Assembly: GCF_004104055.1 (NCBI RefSeq)
Contig: NZ_QOVJ01000009.1
Coordinates: 43,385-107,384 of the forward strand
DNA from: Leeuwenhoekiella aestuarii
GTDB taxonomy: Bacteria; Bacteroidota; Bacteroidia; Flavobacteriales; Flavobacteriaceae
Length of the DNA: 64,000 nt
Direction: 5' to 3'
In this document: positions 9,017 through 17,270 of the stretch, one piece after another
How positions within the stretch are numbered: the stretch's first letter is position 1
Layout: the number at the start of each line of letters is the position of its first letter
The notes under the pieces: model-generated
The model's database searches: none
What the model saw: the letters and a program-made list of their open reading frames with translations, nothing else
Told to the model about the DNA's origin: nothing
Made by a program: the position numbers and the translations under genes

Positions 9017-9352
9017 CTAATGCTTTTTAATGGTATAGGTGATATTGAAAAAACGATTCCCTAATACTTTTATATCGGTCTTTTTGTAGTTTAATCTTGA
9101 TTTGATGTAGTTTTCAATGGTTTTATTTTCTGTAGCTACATTGAGCAGAACAAGTTTCCCTTGAGCAGTCACCATAAAGTGAATGTTGCTTTCTATTGTA
9201 TCTTGCTCTAATTCGATATCAGGGTTTCCTAAAAGTGCTACAACCTGAGCACGAAGCTCAACGCTTTTTGATTCTGGTTTTGGGTCGGTGTTTGCAAAAA
9301 GGTTTGTAGCTGTTAGTGCGAGAGCTAAAACTAAAATGTGTAATTTTTTCAT
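9017..9352 (-). CDS. Small secreted protein of unknown function
   Basis: A 111-residue protein with a clear signal peptide (MKKLHILVLALALTATNLFA, cleavage after about residue 20). The mature part has alternating strand-like segments (HFMVTAQGKLVLLNVAT, then a helix ENYIKSRLNY, then RFFNITYTIKK); the layout loosely recalls the TonB C-terminal fold, which is only an impression. Similar short exported proteins are common in Flavobacteriaceae. Monocistronic: it faces the UbiA gene across a terminator and has its own candidate promoter. Function unknown. Confidence 0.75.
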   Translation of the reverse strand: MKKLHILVLALALTATNLFANTDPKPESKSVELRAQVVALLGNPDIELEQDTIESNIHFMVTAQGKLVLLNVATENKTIENYIKSRLNYKKTDIKVLGNRFFNITYTIKKH

Positions 9353-9378
9353 GTTTTTTTTATTTGTGATTGATGTCC

Positions 9379-9386
9379 CAAAAATA
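9379..9386 (-). promoter_or_regulatory. Candidate -7 box TATTTTTG for the small secreted protein
   Basis: Reads TATTTTTG on the minus strand, 26 bases before the ATG at 9352. No clear -33 box. A tandem ATTACGC repeat lies just upstream (9401-9433). Confidence 0.45.
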
Positions 9387-9705
9387 TTAATTCAACTTGC
9401 ATTACGCGGTATAATTTGTATTACGCTAATTTGATGCAATACCTGCTTTTTCTGTTCAATTTCAGGTTAGGGACAATTTCTAAACAAATCCATTTTTATT
9501 AATTAAGAGCAAGAAAGTCGTCAGATTTCAGAAGGTTTTAGATTGAATTAATACAGACTAATTTGTTATTGTTTCTTAAACCTTCAGTTTTAATAACCGC
9601 ATTAGTTTCTAATATGAACTAAAGATTAACAAGAAGAGTTTTTTAGGTATTCAGTTTATGTCTTTGAAGCTTTGTTTCAGGTATTAAATTCGTTTTTTAA
9701 ATATG
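9387..9705. other. Intergenic region with a short direct repeat
   Basis: Between two divergent genes. It contains two tandem copies of a motif ATTACGC...AATTTG (9401-9417 and 9420-9433) about 19 bases apart, upstream of the small secreted-protein gene, possibly a regulator site. The rest is AT-rich without a coding frame I would support. Confidence 0.4.
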
Positions 9706-9713
9706 TATCTTTG
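9706..9713 (+). promoter_or_regulatory. -7 box TATCTTTG before the pseudouridine-synthase-like gene
   Basis: Exact TAnnTTTG match 15 bases before ATG 9729, giving a leader of about 10 nt. No good -33 box at the expected distance. Confidence 0.55.
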
Positions 9714-9728
9714 CGCAAAATTTAAGTT

Positions 9729-10583
9729 ATGAGCAGACATCAAGATGGAAAGAGAGACGGGAAAGCATCTGGTCGCGGTTCTAATAATATGCGTAGCAAA
9801 AGTAACGCAAGAGGGAACGCTCCTATAAAGAAAAATACAGCCGCTAGTAGTCGCACAGCGACCGCCAGTTCTGGTAAAGGCGGTATTCGTTTAAATAAAT
9901 ATATTTCAAATAGTGGCATCTGTTCTCGCAGGGAAGCAGATATGTATATCGCTACCGGTCAGGTTTCGGTTAATGGCGAGATCATTAATGAGATGGGATA
10001 TAAAGTTAATTTAGATGATGATGTACGTTTTGACGGTCGTCGCATCAACCCGGAGTCTAAAGCTTATGTATTGCTTAATAAACCAAAAGGTTTTTCTGTA
10101 ACCACCAGCAATTATAAAGGAATGACGGTTATGGATCTTGTGGCTAGCGCTACAAAGTCTAGAATTCAGCCGGTAGGAAGGTTGGGCCGTAATGCAACAG
10201 GACTTATCTTATTTACCAATGATGAGAAGGTGATGCAAAAATTAACCAACTCAAAAGCTGGTTTGCAGCGTCTCTTTCATATAGAGCTTGATAAAAACCT
10301 AAAAGGTGAAGATCTTGAGAAAATTAAAAAGGGTCTTACTATAGATGGTAAAAAATACGAGGTCGAAGATTTAAAGTATGTAGATGGAGCTCCCAAAAAA
10401 GAAGTAGGTCTTCGCATGAGAAATATAGGAAGCAGTCTTATACGTACTGTTTTTGAACATTTAGATTATCAAGTTGTACGTGTAGATTGTGTTACACTTG
10501 CCGGTTTGACAAAAAAAGACCTGCCAAGAGGTAAGTATAAACATTTGAGTGAGCAGGAAATTAACAACCTTATGATGCTTTAA
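9729..10583 (+). CDS. RsuA/RluB-type pseudouridine synthase homologue with missing catalytic Asp
   Basis: A 284-residue protein: a basic, Ser/Gly/Arg-rich N-terminal tail (1-50), an S4 RNA-binding domain (about 53-100, RLNKYISNSGICSRREAD), then the pseudouridine synthase fold. The catalytic motif, normally GRLD, reads GRLG at 150-153 (GGC codon at 10185-10187), so the aspartate that attacks the uridine is replaced by glycine; flanking residues (RNATGLILFTND) are well conserved. The motif-II tyrosine position also seems to be Phe (RLFHIEL). The family isomerises uridine in 16S/23S rRNA. Either the protein is inactive and acts as an RNA-binding factor, or it uses another residue. The frame is intact, so it is not simply decaying. 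Confidence 0.85.
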   Translation: MSRHQDGKRDGKASGRGSNNMRSKSNARGNAPIKKNTAASSRTATASSGKGGIRLNKYISNSGICSRREADMYIATGQVSVNGEIINEMGYKVNLDDDVRFDGRRINPESKAYVLLNKPKGFSVTTSNYKGMTVMDLVASATKSRIQPVGRLGRNATGLILFTNDEKVMQKLTNSKAGLQRLFHIELDKNLKGEDLEKIKKGLTIDGKKYEVEDLKYVDGAPKKEVGLRMRNIGSSLIRTVFEHLDYQVVRVDCVTLAGLTKKDLPRGKYKHLSEQEINNLMML

Positions 10584-10718
10584 GACTGTGTTTTGTTTTT
10601 TTATTTTAGATTTAAAGTGTTGTAAAAAGGGAGATTAGTATTTTTTTTACATTACCTTAAGAGTTGATTGCATTGTATATCAAATTCTTTTTTTACATTT
10701 CCTGCTTTAAACAATTTA

Positions 10719-12119
10719 ATGAATACAAAGTATATAGATCTTATAGATCAATCTTTCTATTTTCCTCAAGAGGAATTCAAACTTGAGGACAATCAATTAA
10801 AGTTTCATGATATAGACTTGATGGCTCTTGTAGAGCAGTATGGCGCTCCATTGAAATTCAGTTATTTGCCTAAAATTTCTGAAAACATCAATCGAGCCAA
10901 AGGCTGGTTTGCTGATGCTGTCAAAAAGCACAATTATAAGGGTTCTTATAATTATTGCTATTGTACAAAAAGTTCGCATTTTAAGCATGTACTTGATGAG
11001 GCTCTAAAAAATGATATTCATATAGAAACATCTTCTGCTTTTGATATCAATATTGTAAATAAGTTGAAAGAAAATGGTAAGATCACAGATGAGACATTTG
11101 TGATTTGTAATGGTTTTAAAAGGGACCAATACATTAAGAATATTACTAATCTTATTAATGATGGGCAAAAGAACTGTATTCCTATCATTGATAATTATGA
11201 AGAAATCAACTTGCTTACTGAAGGTATTAAAGGTGATTTTAAAATAGGTATTCGTATTGCTTCTGAAGAAGAACCTAAGTTTGAGTTTTATACATCAAGG
11301 TTGGGTATAGGATATAAGAATATTGTTCCTTTTTATGAAGACCAGATTAAGAATAACGACCAGTTAGAGCTTAAAATGCTTCATTTTTTTATCAATACCG
11401 GGATTCGTGACAACGCTTACTACTGGAATGAGATGAATAAATGTCTTAAAGTCTATATTAGATTGAAAAAGATTTGTCCCTCACTAGATAGTCTAAACAT
11501 TGGCGGAGGCTTTCCTATTAAAAATTCGTTGGCTTTTGATTACGACTATGCTTATATGGTAGACGAGATCATCAATCAAATCAAGATTACATGCGATGAG
11601 GCTGAAGTGCCTGTACCTAATATTTTCACAGAATTTGGAAGTTTTACAGTAGGAGAGAGTGGCGGTGCCATTTATGAAGTGCTGTATCAAAAACAACAAA
11701 ACGATCGCGAAAAGTGGAATATGATAAATTCATCATTTATTACCACTTTGCCAGATACCTGGGCGATTAGCAAGCGCTTTATTATGCTGCCGGTAAACCG
11801 ATGGGATGAAGAATATGAGCGCGTTCTGCTAGGAGGTCTAACTTGTGATAGTGATGATTACTATAATAGTGAGCAGCACAGTAACGCGATTTACTTACCC
11901 AGATATAAAAAAGATAAACCACTATTCATCGGGTTTTTTAATACCGGTGCTTATCAAGAAACCATAGGAGGCTATGGCGGTCTGCAACACTGTTTAATCC
12001 CTCAGCCTAAACATATTCTGATAGATAGGGATGAAAATGGTAACTTAACAACCCGTATATTTAATGAACAACAAAAAGCAGAACAATTGCTTAAGATTTT
12101 AGGTTATGAGTACAACTAA
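10719..12119 (+). CDS. speA: Arginine decarboxylase (PLP, alanine-racemase-fold type)
   Basis: A 466-residue enzyme counted from ATG 10719 (MNTKYIDL); the open frame reaches 10668 but the extra 17 residues do not look native. The PLP-binding lysine is K84 in YCTKSSHF, with LNIGGGFPI, TEFGSFTVGESGG and LTCDSDDYY further on, as in fold-type III basic amino acid decarboxylases. The sequence pattern is that of the flavobacterial arginine decarboxylases. It converts arginine to agmatine in the cytoplasm. Agmatinase follows with a 14-base overlap, strongly supporting the substrate. The region 10584-10718 before it is AT-rich with no clear promoter; TACATTTC at about 10694 is a near match to the -7 box. 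Confidence 0.9.
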   Translation: MNTKYIDLIDQSFYFPQEEFKLEDNQLKFHDIDLMALVEQYGAPLKFSYLPKISENINRAKGWFADAVKKHNYKGSYNYCYCTKSSHFKHVLDEALKNDIHIETSSAFDINIVNKLKENGKITDETFVICNGFKRDQYIKNITNLINDGQKNCIPIIDNYEEINLLTEGIKGDFKIGIRIASEEEPKFEFYTSRLGIGYKNIVPFYEDQIKNNDQLELKMLHFFINTGIRDNAYYWNEMNKCLKVYIRLKKICPSLDSLNIGGGFPIKNSLAFDYDYAYMVDEIINQIKITCDEAEVPVPNIFTEFGSFTVGESGGAIYEVLYQKQQNDREKWNMINSSFITTLPDTWAISKRFIMLPVNRWDEEYERVLLGGLTCDSDDYYNSEQHSNAIYLPRYKKDKPLFIGFFNTGAYQETIGGYGGLQHCLIPQPKHILIDRDENGNLTTRIFNEQQKAEQLLKILGYEYN

Positions 12120-13050
12120 AAATTATGCTGGCATCCCTGATGAGTTTGCCAAACTGGAAACTTCAAAAATTGTATTAATCCCGGTGCCTTATGATGGGAC
12201 TAGTACTTGGGGTAAAGGTGCAGACAAAGGGCCGCAGGCTTTTTTAGACGCATCAGAAAATATGGAGACTTACGATATTGAGACTGATACTGAAGTTTAT
12301 CAGCAGGGTATTTATCTCGCTCCTGCAATAACTGAAGCTAGTTCTCCAGAAGCAATGGTTCAAGAAGTTCATAAAACAACTAAAGACTTTATTAAACGTA
12401 ACAAGTTTGTTACGCTATTTGGCGGTGAACATTCGGTGTCAATAGGAGCCATACGTGCTTTTAATGAGCTTTACGATAATCTTACGGTATTACAAATAGA
12501 CGCGCATACAGATTTGCGTCAGGAATATATGGGCAGCAAATGCAACCACGCCTGTGCGATGTATGAAGCTAGTCAGACAACAAATCTAATTCAGGTAGGC
12601 ATACGCAGTATGGATGCTCTTGAGAAAACCGTAATGGATGAGGATAAAGTATTTTTCGCTCACGAAATGGTACAGGATGAGTACTGGGCAGATACGGTTA
12701 TAGATTTATGTACAGATCACGTTTTTGTAACATTTGATCTTGATGCATTAGACCCTTCTATTATGCCATCAACAGGAACTCCTGAGCCGGGCGGTTTATT
12801 TTGGTATGAAACTATGGATTTCTTAAAGCGTCTTTTTGCTGAAAAGAATGTGGTAGGTTTTGATATTATGGAACTTTGCCCTAGCGAGCACGATAAATCT
12901 TCAGACTTTTTAGCAGCTAAACTTTACTATAAAATGTTGAGCTACAAATTTGAAGGAGAAGATATAGAAGATAATTATGATAATACTTACGTAGCTAAAC
13001 CCTCTAAAGGCGGCGTAAATAAATTTGACTTAAATGACGATGAAGACTAA
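12106..13050 (+). CDS. speB: Agmatinase (ureohydrolase family)
   Basis: A 314-residue Mn-dependent ureohydrolase that cleaves agmatine to putrescine and urea. Metal ligand motifs are complete: GGEHS (106-110), DAHTD (132-136) and FDLDALDPS (210-218), followed by TGTPEPGG. Its ATG lies inside the decarboxylase gene (14-base overlap) and its own end overlaps the deoxyhypusine-synthase-like gene by 17 bases, so translation of all three is probably coupled. Arginase is the alternative in the same family, but an arginine decarboxylase directly upstream favours agmatinase. Confidence 0.88.
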   Translation: MSTTKNYAGIPDEFAKLETSKIVLIPVPYDGTSTWGKGADKGPQAFLDASENMETYDIETDTEVYQQGIYLAPAITEASSPEAMVQEVHKTTKDFIKRNKFVTLFGGEHSVSIGAIRAFNELYDNLTVLQIDAHTDLRQEYMGSKCNHACAMYEASQTTNLIQVGIRSMDALEKTVMDEDKVFFAHEMVQDEYWADTVIDLCTDHVFVTFDLDALDPSIMPSTGTPEPGGLFWYETMDFLKRLFAEKNVVGFDIMELCPSEHDKSSDFLAAKLYYKMLSYKFEGEDIEDNYDNTYVAKPSKGGVNKFDLNDDED

Positions 13051-14014
13051 GGGAGCAATCTCTCAATTTATAGAAAAATATTATTTGCATTTCAATGCAG
13101 CTTCGGTTGTAGATGCTGCAAAAGGTTATGAAGCGCAGCTCGAGAATGGTGCAAAAATGCTAGTTTCTCTTGCCGGAGCTATGAGTACCGCAGAGTTGGG
13201 TAAAATTTTTGCGGAAATGATCCGTCAGGATAAGGTTCAGATTATTTCTTGTACCGGTGCAAACCTGGAGGAAGATATTATGAATCTTGTAGCGCATTCG
13301 CATTACAAGCGTGTTCCTAACTATAGAGATTTAACTCCACAGGAAGAATGGGATCTTTTAGAAAAAGGTCTTAATCGAGTTACTGATACTTGTATTCCTG
13401 AGGAGGAAGCTTTCCGCAGATTGCAACAACATATTTTCAAAATCTGGAAAGATGCTGACGATGCCGGTGAGCGCTATTTACCGCACGAGTTTATGTATAA
13501 AATGTTGTTGAGTGGTGTGCTTGAAGAATACTACGAGATTGATTTAAAAGACTCATGGATGTATGCCGCAGCTGAAAAAAATCTGCCTATTATCTGCCCG
13601 GGTTGGGAAGATAGTACTATGGGGAATATCTTTGCTTCTTATGTGCTAAAGGGAGAGCTTAAAGCTTCAACAATGAAGTCGGGTATTGAGTATATGACCT
13701 TTTTAGCAGATTGGTATACCAATAATTCTGAAAACGGAATTGGTTTCTTTCAAATAGGTGGTGGTATTGCCGGGGATTTCCCAATTTGTGTAGTGCCTAT
13801 GTTGTATCAGGATATGGAACGTGAAGACACACCATTCTGGAGCTATTTTTGTCAGATATCAGATTCTACAACCAGTTACGGTTCGTATTCAGGAGCTGTT
13901 CCTAACGAGAAAATTACCTGGGGTAAACTGGATATCAATACCCCTAAATTTATTATCGAGAGCGATGCGACCATTGTAGCTCCTCTTATTTTTGCATATT
14001 TATTAGATATGTGA
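13034..14014 (+). CDS. Deoxyhypusine-synthase-like protein, possible homospermidine synthase
   Basis: A 326-residue member of the deoxyhypusine synthase family. The lysine that carries the butylimine intermediate in the eukaryotic enzyme is matched by K298 in TWGKLD, and the preceding DSTTSYGSYSGAVPNEK block fits the family C-terminal region. Bacteria lack eIF5A, the normal protein substrate, and DHS-derived enzymes in some bacteria are known to make sym-homospermidine from putrescine with NAD. Because it is translationally overlapped with genes that make putrescine, a polyamine-forming role is the best inference. Start may be 13034 or the second ATG at 13040. A strong terminator follows. Confidence 0.85.
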   Translation: MTMKTKGAISQFIEKYYLHFNAASVVDAAKGYEAQLENGAKMLVSLAGAMSTAELGKIFAEMIRQDKVQIISCTGANLEEDIMNLVAHSHYKRVPNYRDLTPQEEWDLLEKGLNRVTDTCIPEEEAFRRLQQHIFKIWKDADDAGERYLPHEFMYKMLLSGVLEEYYEIDLKDSWMYAAAEKNLPIICPGWEDSTMGNIFASYVLKGELKASTMKSGIEYMTFLADWYTNNSENGIGFFQIGGGIAGDFPICVVPMLYQDMEREDTPFWSYFCQISDSTTSYGSYSGAVPNEKITWGKLDINTPKFIIESDATIVAPLIFAYLLDM

Positions 14015-14032
14015 AATAGTTAGATATTAAAT

Positions 14033-14071
14033 AAAAAGGCCTCCTGAAGTTGAAATTCAGGAGGCCTTTTT
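14033..14071. terminator. Strong bidirectional hairpin terminator
   Basis: Sixteen-bp perfect stem (14033-14048 with 14056-14071), 7-base loop, A-run on one side and T-run on the other. It lies between the polyamine operon and the convergent GH20 gene and can serve both. Confidence 0.92.
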
Positions 14072-14094
14072 TATGAGTCATATTTTCAATATGA

Positions 14095-15720
14095 CTAAAG
14101 ATTTAGACTTTTATTTTTTAAAGTCTTGGGCTTTTCGCTTTCAGTCTTCCATTCAATCAAAGGGGAAGGATAATAGTTCACATTCATCTTCTCTAAGAAC
14201 GGAGCTTGGTTGCCCAGACGAACTTTATAATTTTCCCAATCTCTGTTTTCTGGTTGTGACCAGTTCAATTCAGCAAAACCTATAGCTCTAGGGAACGCTA
14301 AATATTCAAGTTCGGTAATAGTGCTAATAGTTTCAGACCATAGAGGCGCCTCAATACCCAATATATTTTCCTGAGGTATATTTTTATAAGATTCCGGCTT
14401 CCAAATGTAGGCTGTATCTACTGGTACATAACCGGCCCAATTCAGGCCATATTCAGACTCAAGATCATATTTCATATCCAGATAGGCTTTGTTAGCAGGA
14501 GACATAATTATCCTTAGGTTTTTGGCTACGGCTATTTTTGCATTGTCTGTACTTGACCAAAACTGAGCAACAGATGTAGTATCAATATCTGCCGTAACAA
14601 TTTCATCCCAACCAATCATAATTTTGTCGTAGCGCTGAACAAGCTTTTCAACTTTATTTACAAAATAGATATAATCGTTCTTTTTGGTTACGTGACTTTC
14701 ATCACCACCTATGTGAAAATAAGGTCCGGGTGTTATTGCCGAGATCTCTCGTACAACATCATCTATAAATGTATAAACTGTATCCTTATGCGTGTCAAAC
14801 GTGCTGAAACCTACGTGTGTACCTCGGTATATTTTCGGAGTTTTTCCGTTTCCATTCAAAATAGGATAAGCCACCGAAGCTGCATTGGTATGACCAGGCA
14901 TATCAACTTCGGGAATTATGGTGATGTGGTTTTGGGCAGCGTACTCAACAATAATTTTATAATCTTCTTGTGTGTAAAAGTCGCCGGGCTCGCTACCTAC
15001 TTCTGTAACTCCGCTTATCTCCGTAAGTTTGGGCCATGATTTTATTTCAATTCGCCATCCCTGATCATCTGTCAGGTGTAGATGCAAAATATTGTACTTA
15101 TAGTAAGCCAGAAGATCAATATATTTTTTGACTTCTTCAACATTAAAAAAATGACGTGCAACATCTAGCATTGCGCCGCGATAAGCAAATAAAGGACTGT
15201 CATTTATACTTCCTGAAGGAATGGGCCATACTGGATAATCTATGATAGAATCACTTGCTTTTGCGGGGACAAGTTGGCGCAAAGTCTGTATCCCTCTAAA
15301 GGCTGCTGTAGCACTTGCAGCACTTAAAACAATAGAGTCTTTATTTATCTTTAAAAAATAAGACTCTTGATTTATTTTAGATAAACTATCTGAATGATGA
15401 ATATAGATGACACTTTCCTGATTCGTGAACTCTGTATTTACAGGGACTCTCAACTGTGTCAGGTCTTTTAGTTTGTCAGCTAAAAACAAGGCAACATTAT
15501 TAAAACCTGATGAATCTGGGGCTGTGTGTATAGTAGTAAATTGATCTAATGGGAAAGCGCTGTATGTGGCTTTTGTAGTTGAAGGCTTTGGGATGAGGTC
15601 TGCCTGAGTTAGATCGGTTTTAGGAAGGTTTAAATGCCGGGGTTCTTTTTCGGGCTTACAAGAAAAAAATAGCATTGCAATACAGCTGAATGCTATAGCT
15701 GAAGATCTAAAATAATGCAT
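14095..15720 (-). CDS. GH20 beta-N-acetylhexosaminidase lipoprotein
   Basis: A 541-residue protein with a lipoprotein signal (lipobox AMLFFSC, Cys21) directly followed by KPEKEP. An N-terminal GH20b-like domain (about 35-165) precedes the TIM barrel, which shows HLHLTDDQGWR (213-223), IPEVDMPGH (269-277) and the catalytic pair D340-E341 in HIGGDES. GH20 enzymes remove terminal GlcNAc/GalNAc by substrate-assisted catalysis, here presumably in the periplasm or on the cell surface, from chitin-like oligomers, peptidoglycan or glycoproteins. Monocistronic and convergent with the polyamine operon. Confidence 0.93.
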   Translation of the reverse strand: MHYFRSSAIAFSCIAMLFFSCKPEKEPRHLNLPKTDLTQADLIPKPSTTKATYSAFPLDQFTTIHTAPDSSGFNNVALFLADKLKDLTQLRVPVNTEFTNQESVIYIHHSDSLSKINQESYFLKINKDSIVLSAASATAAFRGIQTLRQLVPAKASDSIIDYPVWPIPSGSINDSPLFAYRGAMLDVARHFFNVEEVKKYIDLLAYYKYNILHLHLTDDQGWRIEIKSWPKLTEISGVTEVGSEPGDFYTQEDYKIIVEYAAQNHITIIPEVDMPGHTNAASVAYPILNGNGKTPKIYRGTHVGFSTFDTHKDTVYTFIDDVVREISAITPGPYFHIGGDESHVTKKNDYIYFVNKVEKLVQRYDKIMIGWDEIVTADIDTTSVAQFWSSTDNAKIAVAKNLRIIMSPANKAYLDMKYDLESEYGLNWAGYVPVDTAYIWKPESYKNIPQENILGIEAPLWSETISTITELEYLAFPRAIGFAELNWSQPENRDWENYKVRLGNQAPFLEKMNVNYYPSPLIEWKTESEKPKTLKNKSLNL

Positions 15721-15879
15721 TAAATAGTTATATTAAAATTGGAAGTTTGACTGCTATACCTGGCTTTCTAGTTAAAAGTATCTTGCAAATTACGCTATCA
15801 GAAATTATAAAAAGAAAAAGCGCTTTGTAAATTAGAGGACGCATTTAAAGTTTTGTAATTAACAAAAACAGGTAATCTT

Positions 15880-15887
15880 TAGATTTG
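15880..15887 (+). promoter_or_regulatory. -7 box TAGATTTG for the GT2/LAB_N/GT39 operon
   Basis: TAGATTTG fits TAnnTTTG and lies 41 bases before ATG 15929; a TTTTG at 15851-15855 could be a -33 element with a somewhat long spacer (24 nt). Confidence 0.5.
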
Positions 15888-15928
15888 CTTTAGAAGTATT
15901 GCTTATTTTCGCAAACTTATTTATTAGT

Positions 15929-16648
15929 ATGTCTTACACGTTAACGGTAGTCGTTCCTGTTTATAATGAAGAAGATAATCTACTTCGGGTAGAGCAGGTT
16001 TTTAATGACTATTTTAAAATAGCTGCGGTACCTACTCAGGTGCTTTTTGTAAATGATGGTTCTAAAGATAAAAGTCAAGAGCTTATAGAAATCATTTGTG
16101 CTCGCAGTAAAGGATTTGAGTTTATATCTTTTGCAAAAAACTGCGGATTAAGCGCAGCGATTAAAGCTGGCTTCGATTATACTAAAACTTCTTTGGTGGG
16201 TTATATTGACAGTGACCTGCAGACTACTCCAGAAGATTTCAACGTTCTGTATCCTTATATTAAAGATTATGATCTGGTAACCGGTCATCGGGCTGATCGT
16301 AAGGATTCTTTTGTGAAAAATATGTCGAGCACCATTGCAAATAAAATTCGTCGTGCTTTTACAAATGATGGGATGGACGATACGGGTTGTCCTCTAAAAA
16401 TTATAAAGACCGATTATGCCCAGCGAATTCCGATGTTCAGAGGCTTACACCGCTTTTTACCGGCTATGATTATGCTTCAGAATGGGAAAACCGTACAGGT
16501 TCCTATTCGTCATTTTCCACGTATTGCAGGTACCGCAAAGTTTGGTTTGTGGAACCGACTTCTAGGTCCTTTGATGGACTGTTTTGCATATCTGTGGATG
16601 AAGAACAAATACATTAATTACGAAGTAGCCAAAAAATCAGATGCATAG
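15929..16648 (+). CDS. Family 2 glycosyltransferase (polyprenyl-phosphate sugar transferase-like)
   Basis: A 239-residue GT2 enzyme, started at ATG 15929 (MSYTLTVVVPVYNEEDN); the ten residues of open frame before it are not family-like. GT-A features: VVPVYNEED near the N-terminus, FVNDGSKDKS, and the metal-binding YIDSDLQTTPEDF. No C-terminal membrane segments are seen. Such enzymes move a sugar from a nucleotide donor to undecaprenyl or dolichyl phosphate. Overlap of 8 bases with the LAB_N gene and the following GT39 gene suggests it makes the lipid-linked sugar that the GT39 enzyme consumes. Confidence 0.85.
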   Translation: MSYTLTVVVPVYNEEDNLLRVEQVFNDYFKIAAVPTQVLFVNDGSKDKSQELIEIICARSKGFEFISFAKNCGLSAAIKAGFDYTKTSLVGYIDSDLQTTPEDFNVLYPYIKDYDLVTGHRADRKDSFVKNMSSTIANKIRRAFTNDGMDDTGCPLKIIKTDYAQRIPMFRGLHRFLPAMIMLQNGKTVQVPIRHFPRIAGTAKFGLWNRLLGPLMDCFAYLWMKNKYINYEVAKKSDA

Positions 16649-17270
16649 CCCCATTTGGATATATGCAATTGGTTTTTTCGCGCAGTTAATGTTTAGCGGG
16701 CGCTTGATTATTCAATGGTTTTTATCTGAAAAACAAAAACGGGTACTCACTCCTTCAACCTTTTGGTGGTTGAGCCTCGGAGCTTCTTTCTTACTTTTTG
16801 TCTACGGGTATTTACGGGATGATTTCGCTATTATGCTAGGCCAAACCTTAACTTATTTTATTTATATCAGAAACCTGCAACTACAGGGGCAGTGGATTAA
16901 ATCACCTAAAATCCTTCGCTGGTTTTTATTTATTTTTCCAATTCTGCTGGTAATTTATGGCTACAACAATGGGCATTATGATATTGATAAATTATTTAGA
17001 AATGAAAATATTCCCTTATGGCTGTTGCTTTTGGGGAGCATTGCCCAAGTGATTTTTACCTTGCGATTTATCTATCAGTGGATTTATTCTGAAAGGAAGA
17101 AAAAATCAAGTTTACCTTTAGGATTCTGGCTGTTGAGCCTCGTAGGTGGACTCCTTATTCTGACTTATGCTATTTTACGCAGAGATCCGGTACTTTTTGT
17201 GGGGCATCTTATGGGTGTTTTTATCTACTACCGAAATATGAAACTTTCAATAGGTATTGATAAAGAATGA
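16641..17270 (+). CDS. Membrane protein with two lipid-A biosynthesis N-terminal (LAB_N) domains
   Basis: A 209-residue integral membrane protein made of two similar halves. Each carries the LAB_N pattern: FFAQLMFSGRLIIQWFLSEK with a following WWLSLGASFLLFVYGYLR in the first half, and IAQVIFTLRFIYQWIYSERK with FWLLSLVGGLLILTYAILRR in the second. The domain occurs at the N-terminus of some LpxB proteins or as a small separate membrane protein; its mechanism is unclear. Here it sits between two glycosyltransferase genes with overlaps of 8 and 4 bases, so it probably belongs to a lipid A or lipid-linked-sugar modification step, perhaps moving the lipid-linked sugar across the membrane (inference). 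Confidence 0.82.
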   Translation: MHSPIWIYAIGFFAQLMFSGRLIIQWFLSEKQKRVLTPSTFWWLSLGASFLLFVYGYLRDDFAIMLGQTLTYFIYIRNLQLQGQWIKSPKILRWFLFIFPILLVIYGYNNGHYDIDKLFRNENIPLWLLLLGSIAQVIFTLRFIYQWIYSERKKKSSLPLGFWLLSLVGGLLILTYAILRRDPVLFVGHLMGVFIYYRNMKLSIGIDKE

